Positions 6,312-17,787 of a DNA stretch of 64,000 nt are shown in pieces. The first letter of the stretch is position 1; each line of letters begins with the position of its first letter. Below the pieces are notes generated by a model. That model was given only the letters and a program-made list of their open reading frames with translations. It made no database searches and had not been told where the DNA came from. Source of the DNA: Streptomyces bauhiniae. Lineage in GTDB: Bacteria > Actinomycetota > Actinomycetes > Streptomycetales > Streptomycetaceae. Position numbers and translations under genes: made by a program. The stretch covers positions 868,001 to 932,000 of the forward strand of contig NZ_SRRT01000001.1 in NCBI RefSeq assembly GCF_004784475.1, read 5' to 3'.

Positions 6312-8570
6312 TTGTCAAACACCGAATTTCCGGACGATGAATTGCGGTTCGAGCAGGAATTCATCGACGGACTCTACGAGCGCGTGGACGAGCTGCGCGG
6401 CGACGCCGAGACCGGCGTCAAGGACGCCCTCGCGCAGGGCGACAAGCCCCAGCAGGCACGCCTGGAGCGGGACATCCTGGTCGCCGAGCGCTCCGGGCTG
6501 CTCGCCGCGCTGAACTCCGTCGACGGCTCGCTCTGCTTCGGCCGGATCGACCTCGCCGACGGCACCACCCACCACATCGGCCGTATCGGCCTGCGCCGCG
6601 AGGACACCGAGCGCACCCCCGTCCTCATCGACTGGCGCGCCGACGTCGCCCGCCCCTTCTACGTGGCCACCGGCCACACCCCGATGGGCCTGCGCCGCCG
6701 CCGGCACATCACCAGCGAGGGCCGTACCGTCACCGCGCTGCACGACGAGATCCTCGACCTCGGCGACGACACCCGCACCGGCCACGAGGACCCCACCGGC
6801 GACGCCGTCCTGCTCGCCGCGCTGAACACCGCCCGCACCGGCCGCATGAACGACATCGTGCAGACCATCCAGGCCGAGCAGGACGACATCATCCGCGCTC
6901 CCCACCGGGGCATCATGGTGGTCGAGGGCGGCCCCGGCACCGGCAAGACCGCGGTCGCCCTGCACCGCGCCGCCTACCTGCTCTACGAGCACCGCGACCT
7001 GCTCGCCCGCCGCGCGGTGCTCATCGTCGGCCCCAACCCCGCCTTCCTCGGCTACATCGGCGAGGTACTGCCCTCGCTCGGCGAGACCGGCGTCCTGCTG
7101 GCCACGGTCGGCGAGCTGTTCCCCGGCGTGAAGGCCACCGCCACCGACACCCCCGAGGCGGCCGTGGTGAAGGGCCGCGCCGAGATGGCCGACGTGCTCG
7201 CCGCCGTCGTGGCCGAGCGGCAGGCGCTGCCCGACCCGGTGATCGCCGTCGAGCACGACCGCGAGGTGCTGATGCTCGACGAGGGCCTGGTCGCCACCGC
7301 CCGCGAGCGCACCCGCGCGGCCAAGCTGCCGCACAACGCGGCCCGCGAGCACTTCGAGGGCCACATCCTCAACACCCTCACCGACCTGTACGCCGAGCGC
7401 GTGGGCACCGACCCCTACGACGGCAGCAGCCTGCTCGACCCCTCCGACATCACCCAGATCCGCGACGAACTCGCCGAGAACCCCGAAGTCTGGGCCGCCA
7501 TCGACCAGTTGTGGCCCCGGATCACCCCGCGCCGGCTGGTCGCGGACTTCCTCGCCGAGCCCGACGGCCACCTCTCGCCCGAGGACGCCGACGCGGTACG
7601 CCGTCCCGTGACCCGCGCCTGGACCGTCGCGGACGTCCCCCTGCTGGACGAGGCCGCCGAACTCCTCGGCGAGGACGACCGGCTGGCCCGCGCCCGCGCC
7701 GACCGGGAGCGGGAGACGCAGATCGCGTACGCGCAGGGCGTGCTGGACGTGTCGTACGCGTCCCGCACCTACGAGTTCGACGACAAGGAGGAGGACGACC
7801 CGGAGTCCTCCGAGGTGCTCAGCGCACACGACATCATCGACGCCGAGCGGTTCGCGGAGCGGCACGAGGAGGACGACCACCGCAGCGCCGCCGAGCGCGC
7901 CGCCGCCGACCGGACCTGGGCGTTCGGGCACATCATCGTGGACGAGGCGCAGGAGCTGTCCCCGATGGCGTGGCGGCTGCTGATGCGGCGCAGCCCGACC
8001 CGCTCCATGACCCTGGTCGGGGACCCGGTGCAGACCGCCGAGGCGGCCGGCGTCGGCTCCTGGTCGGAGATCCTCCAGCCGTACGTCGAGGACCGCTGGG
8101 AGCACACCCGGCTCGGGGTCAACTACCGCACCCCGTCCGAGATCATGGACCTGGCCGCCGCCGTGGTCCGCGCCGAACACCCGGACTTCGAACCGCCCAG
8201 CTCGGTCCGCTCCACCGGCGTACACCCCTGGGTACGCGACGCCTCCGACGACCTGCCCGGCGCGGTGGCGCAGGCGGTGGCCGAGCTGACCCCCGCCGAG
8301 GGACGGCTCGCGGTCATCGCACCCCGCGCCCTGCACGCCACCCTCGCCGCCGCACTGGACGGCGTCACGGCGGCCGAAGAGCCCGACCTCACCCGGAACG
8401 TGGTCCTCCTCGACCCCCGCCAGTCCAAGGGCCTCGAATTCGACTCGGTCCTGGTCGTCGACCCCGCCGCCTACGGCACCAGCGACCTGTACGTGGCCCT
8501 CACCCGCGCAACGCAGCGCTTGGGGGTGCTGCATACCGGCCTGCTGCCGTCAGGGCTGAAACAGGAGTAG
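6312..8570 (+). CDS. helD: HelD-type UvrD/Rep-like ATPase that acts on RNA polymerase
   Basis: Superfamily 1 helicase-like ATPase of about 752 aa, actinobacterial HelD/HelR type. Visible parts: acidic N-terminal coiled coil (FEQEFIDGLYERVDELRGDAE, then QQARLERDIL), the HelD signature GRIGLRRED...PVLIDWRADVARPFY, Walker A GGPGTGKT (about 206-213), motif II IIVDEAQELSPMAW, motif III LVGDPVQT, and the C-terminal QSKGLEFDSVLVVDP and YVALTRAT motifs. Relatives remove stalled RNA polymerase from DNA, and some protect it from rifampicin. The TTG at 6312 has GGGAG 5 nt upstream; an ATG at 6294 is also in frame but lacks a good ribosome site. No convincing rifamycin-associated element (RAE) was found upstream. 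Confidence 0.9.
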   Translation: MSNTEFPDDELRFEQEFIDGLYERVDELRGDAETGVKDALAQGDKPQQARLERDILVAERSGLLAALNSVDGSLCFGRIDLADGTTHHIGRIGLRREDTERTPVLIDWRADVARPFYVATGHTPMGLRRRRHITSEGRTVTALHDEILDLGDDTRTGHEDPTGDAVLLAALNTARTGRMNDIVQTIQAEQDDIIRAPHRGIMVVEGGPGTGKTAVALHRAAYLLYEHRDLLARRAVLIVGPNPAFLGYIGEVLPSLGETGVLLATVGELFPGVKATATDTPEAAVVKGRAEMADVLAAVVAERQALPDPVIAVEHDREVLMLDEGLVATARERTRAAKLPHNAAREHFEGHILNTLTDLYAERVGTDPYDGSSLLDPSDITQIRDELAENPEVWAAIDQLWPRITPRRLVADFLAEPDGHLSPEDADAVRRPVTRAWTVADVPLLDEAAELLGEDDRLARARADRERETQIAYAQGVLDVSYASRTYEFDDKEEDDPESSEVLSAHDIIDAERFAERHEEDDHRSAAERAAADRTWAFGHIIVDEAQELSPMAWRLLMRRSPTRSMTLVGDPVQTAEAAGVGSWSEILQPYVEDRWEHTRLGVNYRTPSEIMDLAAAVVRAEHPDFEPPSSVRSTGVHPWVRDASDDLPGAVAQAVAELTPAEGRLAVIAPRALHATLAAALDGVTAAEEPDLTRNVVLLDPRQSKGLEFDSVLVVDPAAYGTSDLYVALTRATQRLGVLHTGLLPSGLKQE

Positions 8571-8633
8571 GGCCTGTTGCGAAAGTCGATCCAGTGCGCG
8601 TGACGTCAAGGCGGTGTCTAGGGTGGGCGAGAG

Positions 8634-9488
8634 ATGGCCGTAGGGCTGGGTACGGATGAGGGAGGGGTCGACATCGACCGGGTGGAAGTCAACGGTGTCG
8701 AAGCGGACAGCGAAGACCTAAAGGTGCTCGCGCGGGCCAACTACTCGCACTTCTCCTCGTTGCAGGTGCGGGGTCGAGCGGTCCGAGGACTGGATCTGCA
8801 CCTGAAGAGGTTGGACGACAGTACGCGGGAGCTGTTCGGAACGGGGCTGGACGACGATCGGGTGCGGTCCTGTGTGCGGCACGCGCTCCTTGCTTCCCCG
8901 GACGCGGTGACGGTTCGCGTGACCGTCTTCAGCCGTCACCAGGCTGCCGTGCTGAGCGGCGAGGTGGTGGAGCCGGACGTGGCTGTGACGACGAGCGCTC
9001 CCCTCGCGTCTCGGACCTCACCTGTGCGACTGCGGACAGTGGAGTACGAGCGGGATCTGCCCCACGTCAAGCACGCCGGGACATTCGGACTCAGCCTTCG
9101 CCGGCGCCAGGCGGTGCTCGCCGGGTACGACGACGTTCTGTTCACCGATCGCGACAGCCGGATCAGCGAGGCATCGATCTCGAACATCGGTTTCTTCGAC
9201 GGCGAGAGAGTCATCTGGCCCCAGGCTGCCGTATTGCCGGGAATCATGATGCAGCTTCTGCAGCGAGGACTGGCGGCCAAGGGCATACCGTTCGAGCGGC
9301 GTGAGATCCACCTCCGAGACCTCGGCGCCTGGGCGTCCGGCTCTCCGACCCTCGCGGCCTTCCTCTCGAACTCCATCTCGCCGGCCGTCCCGGTCGCGAG
9401 CATCGATGAGGCGGTGTTGACCGTCGATCCCGACGTGACAGACCTGCTCGTGGACTGCTACGAGACCAACCCCTGGCAAACCGTGTAG
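8634..9488 (+). CDS. Class IV PLP-dependent aminotransferase-like protein
   Basis: Fold-type IV PLP enzyme of 284 aa (branched-chain aminotransferase, D-amino-acid aminotransferase, aminodeoxychorismate lyase superfamily). The Schiff-base lysine is K146 in PHVKHAGTFG, and E179 in SRISEASISNIGFF is the conserved cofactor-binding glutamate region; phosphate-binding residues would fall near AVLPGIMMQLL. The substrate cannot be assigned. The ATG at 8634 has a weak GGGCGAGAG site; relatives often begin near the GTG at 8682, so the first 16 residues are doubtful. Third-position GC bias is visibly weaker than in helD and glgB, and IS-like scars lie on both sides, suggesting acquisition between two otherwise adjacent core genes. 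Confidence 0.85.
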   Translation: MAVGLGTDEGGVDIDRVEVNGVEADSEDLKVLARANYSHFSSLQVRGRAVRGLDLHLKRLDDSTRELFGTGLDDDRVRSCVRHALLASPDAVTVRVTVFSRHQAAVLSGEVVEPDVAVTTSAPLASRTSPVRLRTVEYERDLPHVKHAGTFGLSLRRRQAVLAGYDDVLFTDRDSRISEASISNIGFFDGERVIWPQAAVLPGIMMQLLQRGLAAKGIPFERREIHLRDLGAWASGSPTLAAFLSNSISPAVPVASIDEAVLTVDPDVTDLLVDCYETNPWQTV

Positions 9489-9535
9489 GCGTTGCGGGAC
9501 CGTGTTGGTCACCGGCCGTGATCAGTATCGACGAC

Positions 9536-9601
9536 ATCGCGCCAGGGGGCACCGGTCCGAGTCCGCCACCGTGTGCCGTCTATCAGCCGTCCGCCGTTTC
9601 C
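9536..9601 (-). pseudogene. Short remnant of an IS5-family transposase
   Basis: On the minus strand about 20 codons read RLIDGTRWRTRTGAPWRDV, which matches the conserved N-terminal region of Streptomyces IS5-family transposases (typically LIxGIRWRTRTGAPWRDLPE). The homology ends abruptly on both sides, so this is a scar and not a gene. It lies between the aminotransferase and the end of glgB. Confidence 0.5.
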
Positions 9602-9613
9602 AAAGCGGCGGAC
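9589..9613 (-). terminator. Candidate terminator after glgB
   Basis: Eight-base arms (9589-9596 and 9606-9613) pair perfectly around a 9-nt loop, 29 nt beyond the glgB stop on the minus strand. It overlaps the IS remnant, so its role as the original terminator is uncertain. Confidence 0.45.
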
Positions 9614-9641
9614 AGCCGAGAGAGGGTCGTCTTCTGTCGCT

Positions 9642-11996
9642 TTACGCCGGCCGCAGCCACACCGTCGCCAGCGGCGGCAGCGTGAGGCGGATGCTGGCCG
9701 GGCGGCCGTGCCAGGGCTGGGGTTCGGGCTTGACCGTGCCCTCAACACCGACATCGCCGCCGCCGTAGCGGGCGAGGTCGGTGTTGAGGGTCTCGTGCCA
9801 GGCGGGGATGTCGTCGGGGACGCCGAGGCGGTAGTCGTGGCGGGCCAGCGGGGAGAGGTTGGCGACGCACAGCAGCGGGCCGCCCTCGGCGTCGCGGCGC
9901 AGGAACGCGAAGACGTTGTCCTCCGCCGCGTCCCCGACGATCCACTCGAACCCCGCCGGATCGGTGTCCCGCTCCCACAGGGCCGGGGTCGCCCGGTACG
10001 CGGTGTTGAGGTCGCGGACCAGCTCCCGTACCCCCCGGTGCTCGGACTCGGCGCCGTAGGCCGGGTCCAGCAGCCACCAGTCCGGGCCGTGTGCCTCGGA
10101 CCACTCGGCGCCCTGCGCGAACTCCTGGCCCATGAAGAGGAGTTGCTTGCCAGGGTGGGCCCACATGAAGGCCAGGTAGGCGCGGAGGTTGGCGCGCTGC
10201 TGCCACCAGTCGCCCGGCATCTTGGAGACCAGCGACCGCTTGCCGTGCACGACCTCGTCGTGGGAGATGGGGAGCACGTAGTTCTCGCTGTACGCGTACA
10301 CCATCGAGAAGGTCATCTCGTGGTGGTGGTACTTGCGGTGCACCGGCTCGTGGCTCATGTACGCCAGCGAGTCGTGCATCCAGCCCATGTTCCACTTCAG
10401 CCCGAAGCCCAGCCCGCCGAAGCCGCTCGGCCCCTTGTGATGGGTCGGCCGGGTCACCCCGTCCCAGGCGGTGGACTCCTCGGCGATGGTGACCACGCCG
10501 GGGCAGCGCCGGTAGACGGTGGCGTTCATCTCCTGGAGGAAGGCGACCGCGTCCAGGTTCTCCCGCCCGCCGAACTCGTTCGGCGTCCACTGGCCCGCCT
10601 CGCGCGAGTAGTCCAGGTAGAGCATCGAGGCGACCGCGTCCACGCGCAGCCCGTCGATGTGGAACTCCTCGCACCAGTACACCGCGTTGGCGACCAGGAA
10701 GTTCCGCACCTCGCGCCGCCCGAAGTCGAACTCCAGCGTGCCCCAGTCCGGATGGGCGGCCCGCAGCGGATCGCCGTGCTCGTACAGCGGGCGCCCGTCG
10801 AACTCGGCCAACGCCCACTCGTCACGCGGGAAATGGGCGGGCACCCAGTCCATCAGCACCCCGATGCCCGCCTGATGCAGCTTGTCCACCAGGTACTTGA
10901 AGTCGTCGGGCGTACCGAGCCGGGCCGTCGGGGCGTAGAACCCGGTGACCTGATAGCCCCAGGAACCCCCGAAGGGATGCTCGGCCACCGGCATCAACTC
11001 GACGTGCGTGAAGCCGAGATCACCGACATACGCGGGCAGTTGTTCGGCAAGCTGACGGTACGTCAGTCCTGGTCGCCAGGACGGCAGATGCACCTCGTAC
11101 ACCGAGAACGGCGCCTCGTGCACCGGGCGGTCCGCGCGGTGGGCCATCCACTGAGCGTCGCCCCACTCGTGGCGGGAGACGTCCACGATCGAGGACGTGG
11201 CCGGCGGCACCTCCGTACGCCGGGCCATCGGGTCCGCGCGCAGGGTGCGCGAGCCGTCCGGGCGGGTGATCTCGTACTTGTACAGCTCACCCTCCCCGAC
11301 CCCCGGCACGAACAGCTCCCACACCCCGGTCGAGCCCAGCGAGCGCATCGGGAAGCCGGTCGCGTCCCAGAAGTCGAAGCCGCCCGCGACCCGCACCCCG
11401 AGCGCGTTCGGCGCCCACACCGCGAACCGGGTCCCGGTGACGCCCTGCTGGGTGAGTACCCGCGACCCGAGCGCCTGCCACAGCTCCTCGTGCCGCCCCT
11501 CGCCCAGCAGATGCAGGTCCAGCTCGCCGAGCGTGGGCAGGAAGCGGTACGGGTCCTCGGTCTCGTGCTCCGTGCCGTCGTACGACACCAGCAGCCGGTA
11601 GGCCGGGACCTCGGTCAGCGGGAGCAGGCCGGAGAAGAAGCCCTCCCCGTCGTCGCTCAGCTCCGCCCGCACGTCGTCGAAGACGACGGTCACCGCCTCC
11701 GCGTACGGCCGGAACACCCGGAAGGCGACCCCGCCGGGCACCGGATGCCCGCCCAGCACGGTGTGCGGGTCGTGGTGCGTGCCCGCGAGCAGCCGCTCAC
11801 GGTCGGCCGGGTCCAGAGCGGGGGAGACCGCGGGCACCTCGGGCGTACGCGCCTTCGGGATCGCGGGCGCGTTCTCCGGCGAGTCCGCCTGCCTGCCGGG
11901 TTTCGCCCGGACCTGCTTCACCGGTGCCGCCTGCGAGGACTTGGCCTGCTTCTTGCCGGACTTGCTCTTCGGGCCGGCTGGCTTCTTGGACGTCAC
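9642..11996 (-). CDS. glgB: 1,4-alpha-glucan branching enzyme
   Basis: Cytosolic GH13 enzyme of 784 aa that introduces alpha-1,6 branches into the linear alpha-glucan made by GlgE. A Lys/Ala/Pro-rich tail (about 1-60) precedes two beta-sandwich modules ([12 protein letters not shown]..., then [24 protein letters not shown]) and the TIM barrel. Catalytic residues are visible: nucleophile D453 in GLRVDAV, acid E506 in TIAEEST and the aspartate of ISHDEV. It is the last gene of the minus-strand glgE-treS-mak-glgB run, 32 bp after mak. The length fits the long actinobacterial branching enzymes; assignment is firm. Confidence 0.97.
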   Translation of the reverse strand: MTSKKPAGPKSKSGKKQAKSSQAAPVKQVRAKPGRQADSPENAPAIPKARTPEVPAVSPALDPADRERLLAGTHHDPHTVLGGHPVPGGVAFRVFRPYAEAVTVVFDDVRAELSDDGEGFFSGLLPLTEVPAYRLLVSYDGTEHETEDPYRFLPTLGELDLHLLGEGRHEELWQALGSRVLTQQGVTGTRFAVWAPNALGVRVAGGFDFWDATGFPMRSLGSTGVWELFVPGVGEGELYKYEITRPDGSRTLRADPMARRTEVPPATSSIVDVSRHEWGDAQWMAHRADRPVHEAPFSVYEVHLPSWRPGLTYRQLAEQLPAYVGDLGFTHVELMPVAEHPFGGSWGYQVTGFYAPTARLGTPDDFKYLVDKLHQAGIGVLMDWVPAHFPRDEWALAEFDGRPLYEHGDPLRAAHPDWGTLEFDFGRREVRNFLVANAVYWCEEFHIDGLRVDAVASMLYLDYSREAGQWTPNEFGGRENLDAVAFLQEMNATVYRRCPGVVTIAEESTAWDGVTRPTHHKGPSGFGGLGFGLKWNMGWMHDSLAYMSHEPVHRKYHHHEMTFSMVYAYSENYVLPISHDEVVHGKRSLVSKMPGDWWQQRANLRAYLAFMWAHPGKQLLFMGQEFAQGAEWSEAHGPDWWLLDPAYGAESEHRGVRELVRDLNTAYRATPALWERDTDPAGFEWIVGDAAEDNVFAFLRRDAEGGPLLCVANLSPLARHDYRLGVPDDIPAWHETLNTDLARYGGGDVGVEGTVKPEPQPWHGRPASIRLTLPPLATVWLRPA

Positions 11997-12028
11997 GGAC
12001 GAGTCTCCCGGTCGGGGTCAGGTCGGGC

Positions 12029-13423
12029 TCATGACAGGTCGGGCGAGGCGAGACGGCGCACCGCCGACATCGGGACCGCCAGCCACTCGGGCCGGTGCCG
12101 GGCCTCGTAGACGACCTCGTAGATCGCCTTGTCGGTCTCGTACGCGCGCAGCATCACCGGGTCGGTACGGGGGTCGCGGCCGGTGACCTCGGCGTACCCG
12201 GTGCAGTAGGCGGCCCGGCAGGCGTGGGCCCAGTCGGGCGCCGGAGTCTTGGCGGAGTGGGCCGCGTAGTCGAAGGAGCGCAGCATGCCCGCGATGTCGC
12301 GCACCGCGGGCTGCGGCATGCGCCGCTCGGCCAGCGGACGGGACGGCTCGCCCTCGAAGTCGATCAGCGACCAGCCGTCGCCCGGCGAGCGCAGGCACTG
12401 ACCGAGGTGCAGATCGCCGTGCACCCGCTGCGCGGTCCAGGTCTGCCCCTCGCGGGCCAGGTCGGCCAGCGCCTCGAAGGCCGAGCGCAGCCCGGTCTCG
12501 TACGGCCGCAGCGCGGGCACCGCCTGGACGGCAGCCGCGAGCCGCTCGGTCATCCCGCCTGCCAGCAGCTCCAGTTGGGCATGGCCGAGGGTGACGGTCG
12601 GCAGGGCGCGGGCGAGGGCGGTGTGCACCTCGGCGGTGGCCCGGCCCAGCGCCCGCGCCTCGCGGGTGAAGTCCTCGCCCTTGGCCAGCTCGCGCAGGGC
12701 CAGTTCCCAGCCGTCGGTCGCGCCGTTCATGAAGGGCTGGAGCACCGCGAGGACGTACGGCTCGGTGTCCAGGTCGGCGCGGAGCCAGGCCACCGGCGCG
12801 GGCACCCGCTCGCAGCCCTCGCGGGCCAGGGCGAGCGGCAGTTCCAGGTCGGGGTTGACGCCGGGGGTGACCCGGCGCAACAGCTTGAGGATGAACGTAT
12901 CGCCGTACACCACCGAGGAGTTGGACTGCTCGGCGGTCATCAGCCGGGCCACGAGCTGGTCCCGGATCTCGTGCGCCGGGTCCCGCTCGAAGCGCAGCGC
13001 GCCGACGCGGGCGCCGGTGCGCAGGGCTTCCAGCAGCACTTCGGCGGGCCGGGGGTCGTACAGGGCGTCGTAGACCGTGCGCCCGTCGAGCGGGCCGTCC
13101 ACGACATGGCCGATCAGCGCGGGCGCCAGCCGGGGTGGCAGCGCCTCGCGCACGCCTATCAGCAACTGGTAGCAGTCACCGGGCTGCGGGAGAGCGCCCG
13201 GCACCGGCGGCTGATGGACGCGCAGGAGTACGTGGTAGAGCCCCAACCTCCCCTCGGGAGGCAGGAGTTCAGTGGCAGCCACCAGGTCGAAACCGGTGAC
13301 CGCGCGCCCCTTCCCGGCGAACCAGCGCTGCCGGGGCAGCCATTCGCGCAACAGGGGATCGAGCGATTCGAGCAGCTCGGTCGTAGTGCCTGACGTGCTG
13401 GAGGGGGTGACCGTTTCCGCCAT
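12029..13423 (-). CDS. mak: Maltokinase (Pep2-type), makes maltose 1-phosphate
   Basis: ATP-dependent maltokinase of 464 aa that phosphorylates maltose from TreS to maltose 1-phosphate, the GlgE substrate. It has an aminoglycoside-phosphotransferase-like fold: N-terminal cap with PRQRWFAGKGR, ATP-binding lobe (SNSSVVYGDTFILKLLRR), catalytic loop HGDLHLGQ and metal-binding LIDFEGEP. The ATG at 13423 (MAETVTPSS) has purine-rich AAAGGACGT upstream. It lies between treS and glgB and separates from treS by 104 bp containing a hairpin, so its expression may be tuned relative to treS. Called pep2 in older literature. Confidence 0.95.
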   Translation of the reverse strand: MAETVTPSSTSGTTTELLESLDPLLREWLPRQRWFAGKGRAVTGFDLVAATELLPPEGRLGLYHVLLRVHQPPVPGALPQPGDCYQLLIGVREALPPRLAPALIGHVVDGPLDGRTVYDALYDPRPAEVLLEALRTGARVGALRFERDPAHEIRDQLVARLMTAEQSNSSVVYGDTFILKLLRRVTPGVNPDLELPLALAREGCERVPAPVAWLRADLDTEPYVLAVLQPFMNGATDGWELALRELAKGEDFTREARALGRATAEVHTALARALPTVTLGHAQLELLAGGMTERLAAAVQAVPALRPYETGLRSAFEALADLAREGQTWTAQRVHGDLHLGQCLRSPGDGWSLIDFEGEPSRPLAERRMPQPAVRDIAGMLRSFDYAAHSAKTPAPDWAHACRAAYCTGYAEVTGRDPRTDPVMLRAYETDKAIYEVVYEARHRPEWLAVPMSAVRRLASPDLS

Positions 13424-13474
13424 GGGGCGTCACGTCCTTTCCCCGGGTCGTCGGGGTGTTACTGAACGGTGCCC

Positions 13475-13511
13475 CGAGCGGGGCGGCGGAAACCGGTGGT
13501 CGCCCCGCTCG
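13475..13511 (-). terminator. Intra-operon hairpin between treS and mak
   Basis: Perfect 11-bp stem (13475-13485 and 13501-13511) with a 15-nt loop, 17 nt past the treS stop. It has no T-run, so it more likely attenuates or protects mRNA between treS and mak than fully stops transcription. Confidence 0.55.
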
Positions 13512-13527
13512 ATCGCAACTACCCGGA

Positions 13528-15224
<1,697 letters not shown>

Positions 15225-15228
<4 letters not shown>

Positions 15229-17333
15229 ATGGCGGGTGACCCTCCGATCCGCGGGTTGGACGGTCGCAGAACCGAGAACACATGCGCGGGTCGACGACCC
15301 GGTTCGAGTCGCACATAGTTGGCCCTGCCCCAGTGATAGGACTCGCCGGTGAGCAGGTCGCGCACCGGCGCCGACTCGTGCCAGTCGAGGCCGAGTTGCG
15401 GCATGTCCAACGAGACCGTGGCCTCCTGGGTGTGGTGCGGGTCGAGGTTGGCGACCACCAGAACCGTGTTCGAACCGCTGCGCTTGGAGTAGACGATCAC
15501 TCCGTCCTGGTCCGCGTGGTGGAAGTGGATGTCCCTGAGCTGGTGCAGGGCCGGGTTCTCCCGGCGGATCTCGTTGAGCCGGGTGATGAGCGGCGCGATG
15601 GTGCGGCCCTCGCGGGCGGCCGCCTCCCAGTCCCTCGGCTTGAGCTGGTACTTCTCCGAGTCCCAGTACTCCTCGCTGCCCGCCTTCAACGGCTCGTTCT
15701 CACAGAGTTCGTAGCCGCTGTAGATGCCCCAGGTGGGGGAGAGGGTCGCCGCGAGGATCGCCCGCACCTCGAAGGCCGGGCGCCCGCCCTGCTGGAGGTA
15801 GGCGTGCAGGATGTCCGGGGTGTTGGCGAAGAAGTTGGGCCGCATGTAGGCGGCCGCCTCCCCCGAGAGTTCGGTGAGGTACTCGGTCAGCTCCTGCTTG
15901 TCGTTGCGCCAGGTGAAGTAGGTGTACGACTGCTGGAAGCCGACCTGGGCGAGGGTGTGCATCATCGCGGGGCGGGTGAACGCCTCCGCCAGGAAGATGA
16001 CGTCGGGGTCGGCGCGGTTGATCTCCCCGATGACCCGTTCCCAGAACACCACGGGCTTGGTGTGCGGGTTGTCGACGCGGAAGATGCGGACGCCGTGCTC
16101 CATCCAGTGGCGGAGCACCCGTACGGTCTCGGTGACCAGGCCGTCCATGTCGGCGTCGAAGGCGATCGGGTAGATGTCCTGGTACTTCTTCGGGGGGTTC
16201 TCGGCGTAGGCGATCGTGCCGTCGGGGCGGTGGTGGAACCACTGGGGGTGCTTCTCCACCCAGGGGTGGTCAGGGGAGCACTGCAACGCGAAGTCCAGGG
16301 CCACCTCCAGCCCCAACTCCCGTGCGCGGTCCACGAAGTGGTCGAAGTCGTCCAGCGTGCCGAGGTCGGGGTGGACGGCGTCGTGGCCGCCCTCCGGGGA
16401 GCCGATCGCCCACGGGACCCCGACGTCGTCCGGGGTCGCGGTCAGGGTGTTGTTGCGGCCCTTGCGATGGGTCGTCCCGATGGGATGGATCGGCGGGAGG
16501 TAGACCACGTCGAAGCCCATCTCCGCGATGGCCTCCAGACGCTTCTCCGCCGTCCGGAAGGTGCCGTGGGGTTCGTCCAACGTCCCTTCCGAGCGCGGGA
16601 AGAACTCGTACCAGGAGCCGTACAGCGCCCGTTGCCGCTCCACCTGGAGGGGGAGCGGGTCGGAGGCCGTCACCAGTTCGCGCAGGGGGTGGCGGGCGAG
16701 GATCTCGGAGACCTCCGGGGCCAGGGCCGAGGCCAGACGCCAGGCGGCCGGGCGGTCCTCGTCGCGCAGGGCCGTGACCACGTCCAGCACGGTGTCCCGG
16801 TGCTCCGCCGGGACCCCGGCGGCCGCGCGCTCGTACAGCAGCGCGCCCTCCTCCAGTACGGCGTCGGTGTCGATGCCGGCCGGGATCTTGATCTCGGCGG
16901 TGTGCCGCCAGGTGGCGAGCGGGTCGGACCATGCCTCCACCGAGTAGGTCCAGTTTCCGGGCCGGTCCGCGCTGACCGTGGCGCCCCAGCGGTCGGTGCC
17001 GGGGGCGAGTTCGCGCATCGGGGTGAACGGTCCCGGGCGGCCGTCCGGGTCGCGCAGTACGACATCGGCGGCGACCGCGTCGTGCCCCTCGCGGAACACG
17101 GTGGCCGACACCTCGAAGACCTCGCCGGGCACCGCCTTCGCGGGCCTGCGCCCGCCCTGGACCACCGGCCGCACGTCCAGGACCGGGATACGGCCCGTCA
17201 CAGGCCGGCTTCCTTCCGGCCCGGCGGTCGGGGCCGCGTCCGGCGGTGGGGCCTTGTGGGCCGGCCGGGCCGGTTTTCTGCCGGCCGCCTTGCCGGGGGT
17301 CACCGGTGCTGACGAGTGGTGCGTGGCGGGCAT
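15225..17333 (-). CDS. glgE: Alpha-1,4-glucan:maltose-1-phosphate maltosyltransferase
   Basis: GH13_3 maltosyltransferase (GlgE, formerly Pep1) of about 702 aa, extending alpha-glucan with maltosyl units from maltose 1-phosphate. It has the N-terminal beta-sandwich domain ([25 protein letters not shown]), the [18 protein letters not shown] segment, nucleophile D421 in [10 protein letters not shown] and acid glutamate in FLAEAFTRP. The ATG at 17333 (MPATHHSS) matches the start I recall for S. coelicolor GlgE1; the frame runs open to 17489 but that extension would be non-homologous. An Ala/Pro/Lys-rich linker (about 12-45) precedes the conserved part. First gene of the minus-strand operon. Confidence 0.96.
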
Positions 17334-17787
17334 GACCGCTCCTGTCCGCGTCGACATGGGTGTGGGCCGGGTGTGCGGGCGACGGTTCCTGCTGCGGTGC
17401 TGTGGTGCCTGGTGCGTCGTACCGGGGGAGCCTTCCCACCCGGTTCGGGTGGGCAATCCGGAACTTTGGTCAACTACTCGCGCGTACAACTGCGTACGGG
17501 CCCGGCCTTACCTCTCCCGGATTCCCGCCCGGCGTGCCTTGACTCCCCCCGGTACGGCGGGGTTCGGCCAATTCCCGGTGCTTCCCCGTACTTCCCGGCA
17601 CTTCCCGGCGCTTGCGCACCCCGCGCCCCTCCTCCGCGCTCCGTTCACCTGCGTACCGGATGTGCCGTTTTCGGGCCGCTTCACCCGGATGCTTCCTCGG
17701 TGACGCCCCGGTAACCACTACCGTCGACAATGACGACGAGACGTACAGCGCCGTGCGTCTCACCATGCGACGCGTCCGAGGTGGAAT
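17334..17787. other. Divergent glgE/glgP promoter region, no gene
   Basis: About 450 bp between the divergent glgE and glgP starts, with no convincing coding frame. It contains a perfect 7-bp hairpin (CCCACCC 17435-17441, GGGTGGG 17447-17453), a TTGACT hexamer near 17539 and a run of 10-bp direct repeats at 17571-17613. Promoters for both directions should lie here, but I cannot place a -10 box with confidence. Confidence 0.6.
17571..17613. repeat. Ten-base phased direct repeats upstream of glgP
   Basis: Consecutive 10-base units begin ATTCCCGG, CTTCCCCG, CTTCCCGG, CTTCCCGG and then a degenerate CTTGCG. Spacing of exactly one helical turn in the glgE/glgP control region suggests a protein-binding array facing one side of the helix, though chance slippage repeats are also possible. 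Confidence 0.5.

Noticed and set aside
8571..8600. An intact insertion sequence between helD and the aminotransferase
   Set aside because: Only a short end-like motif is present; no transposase frame or matching inverted end was found.
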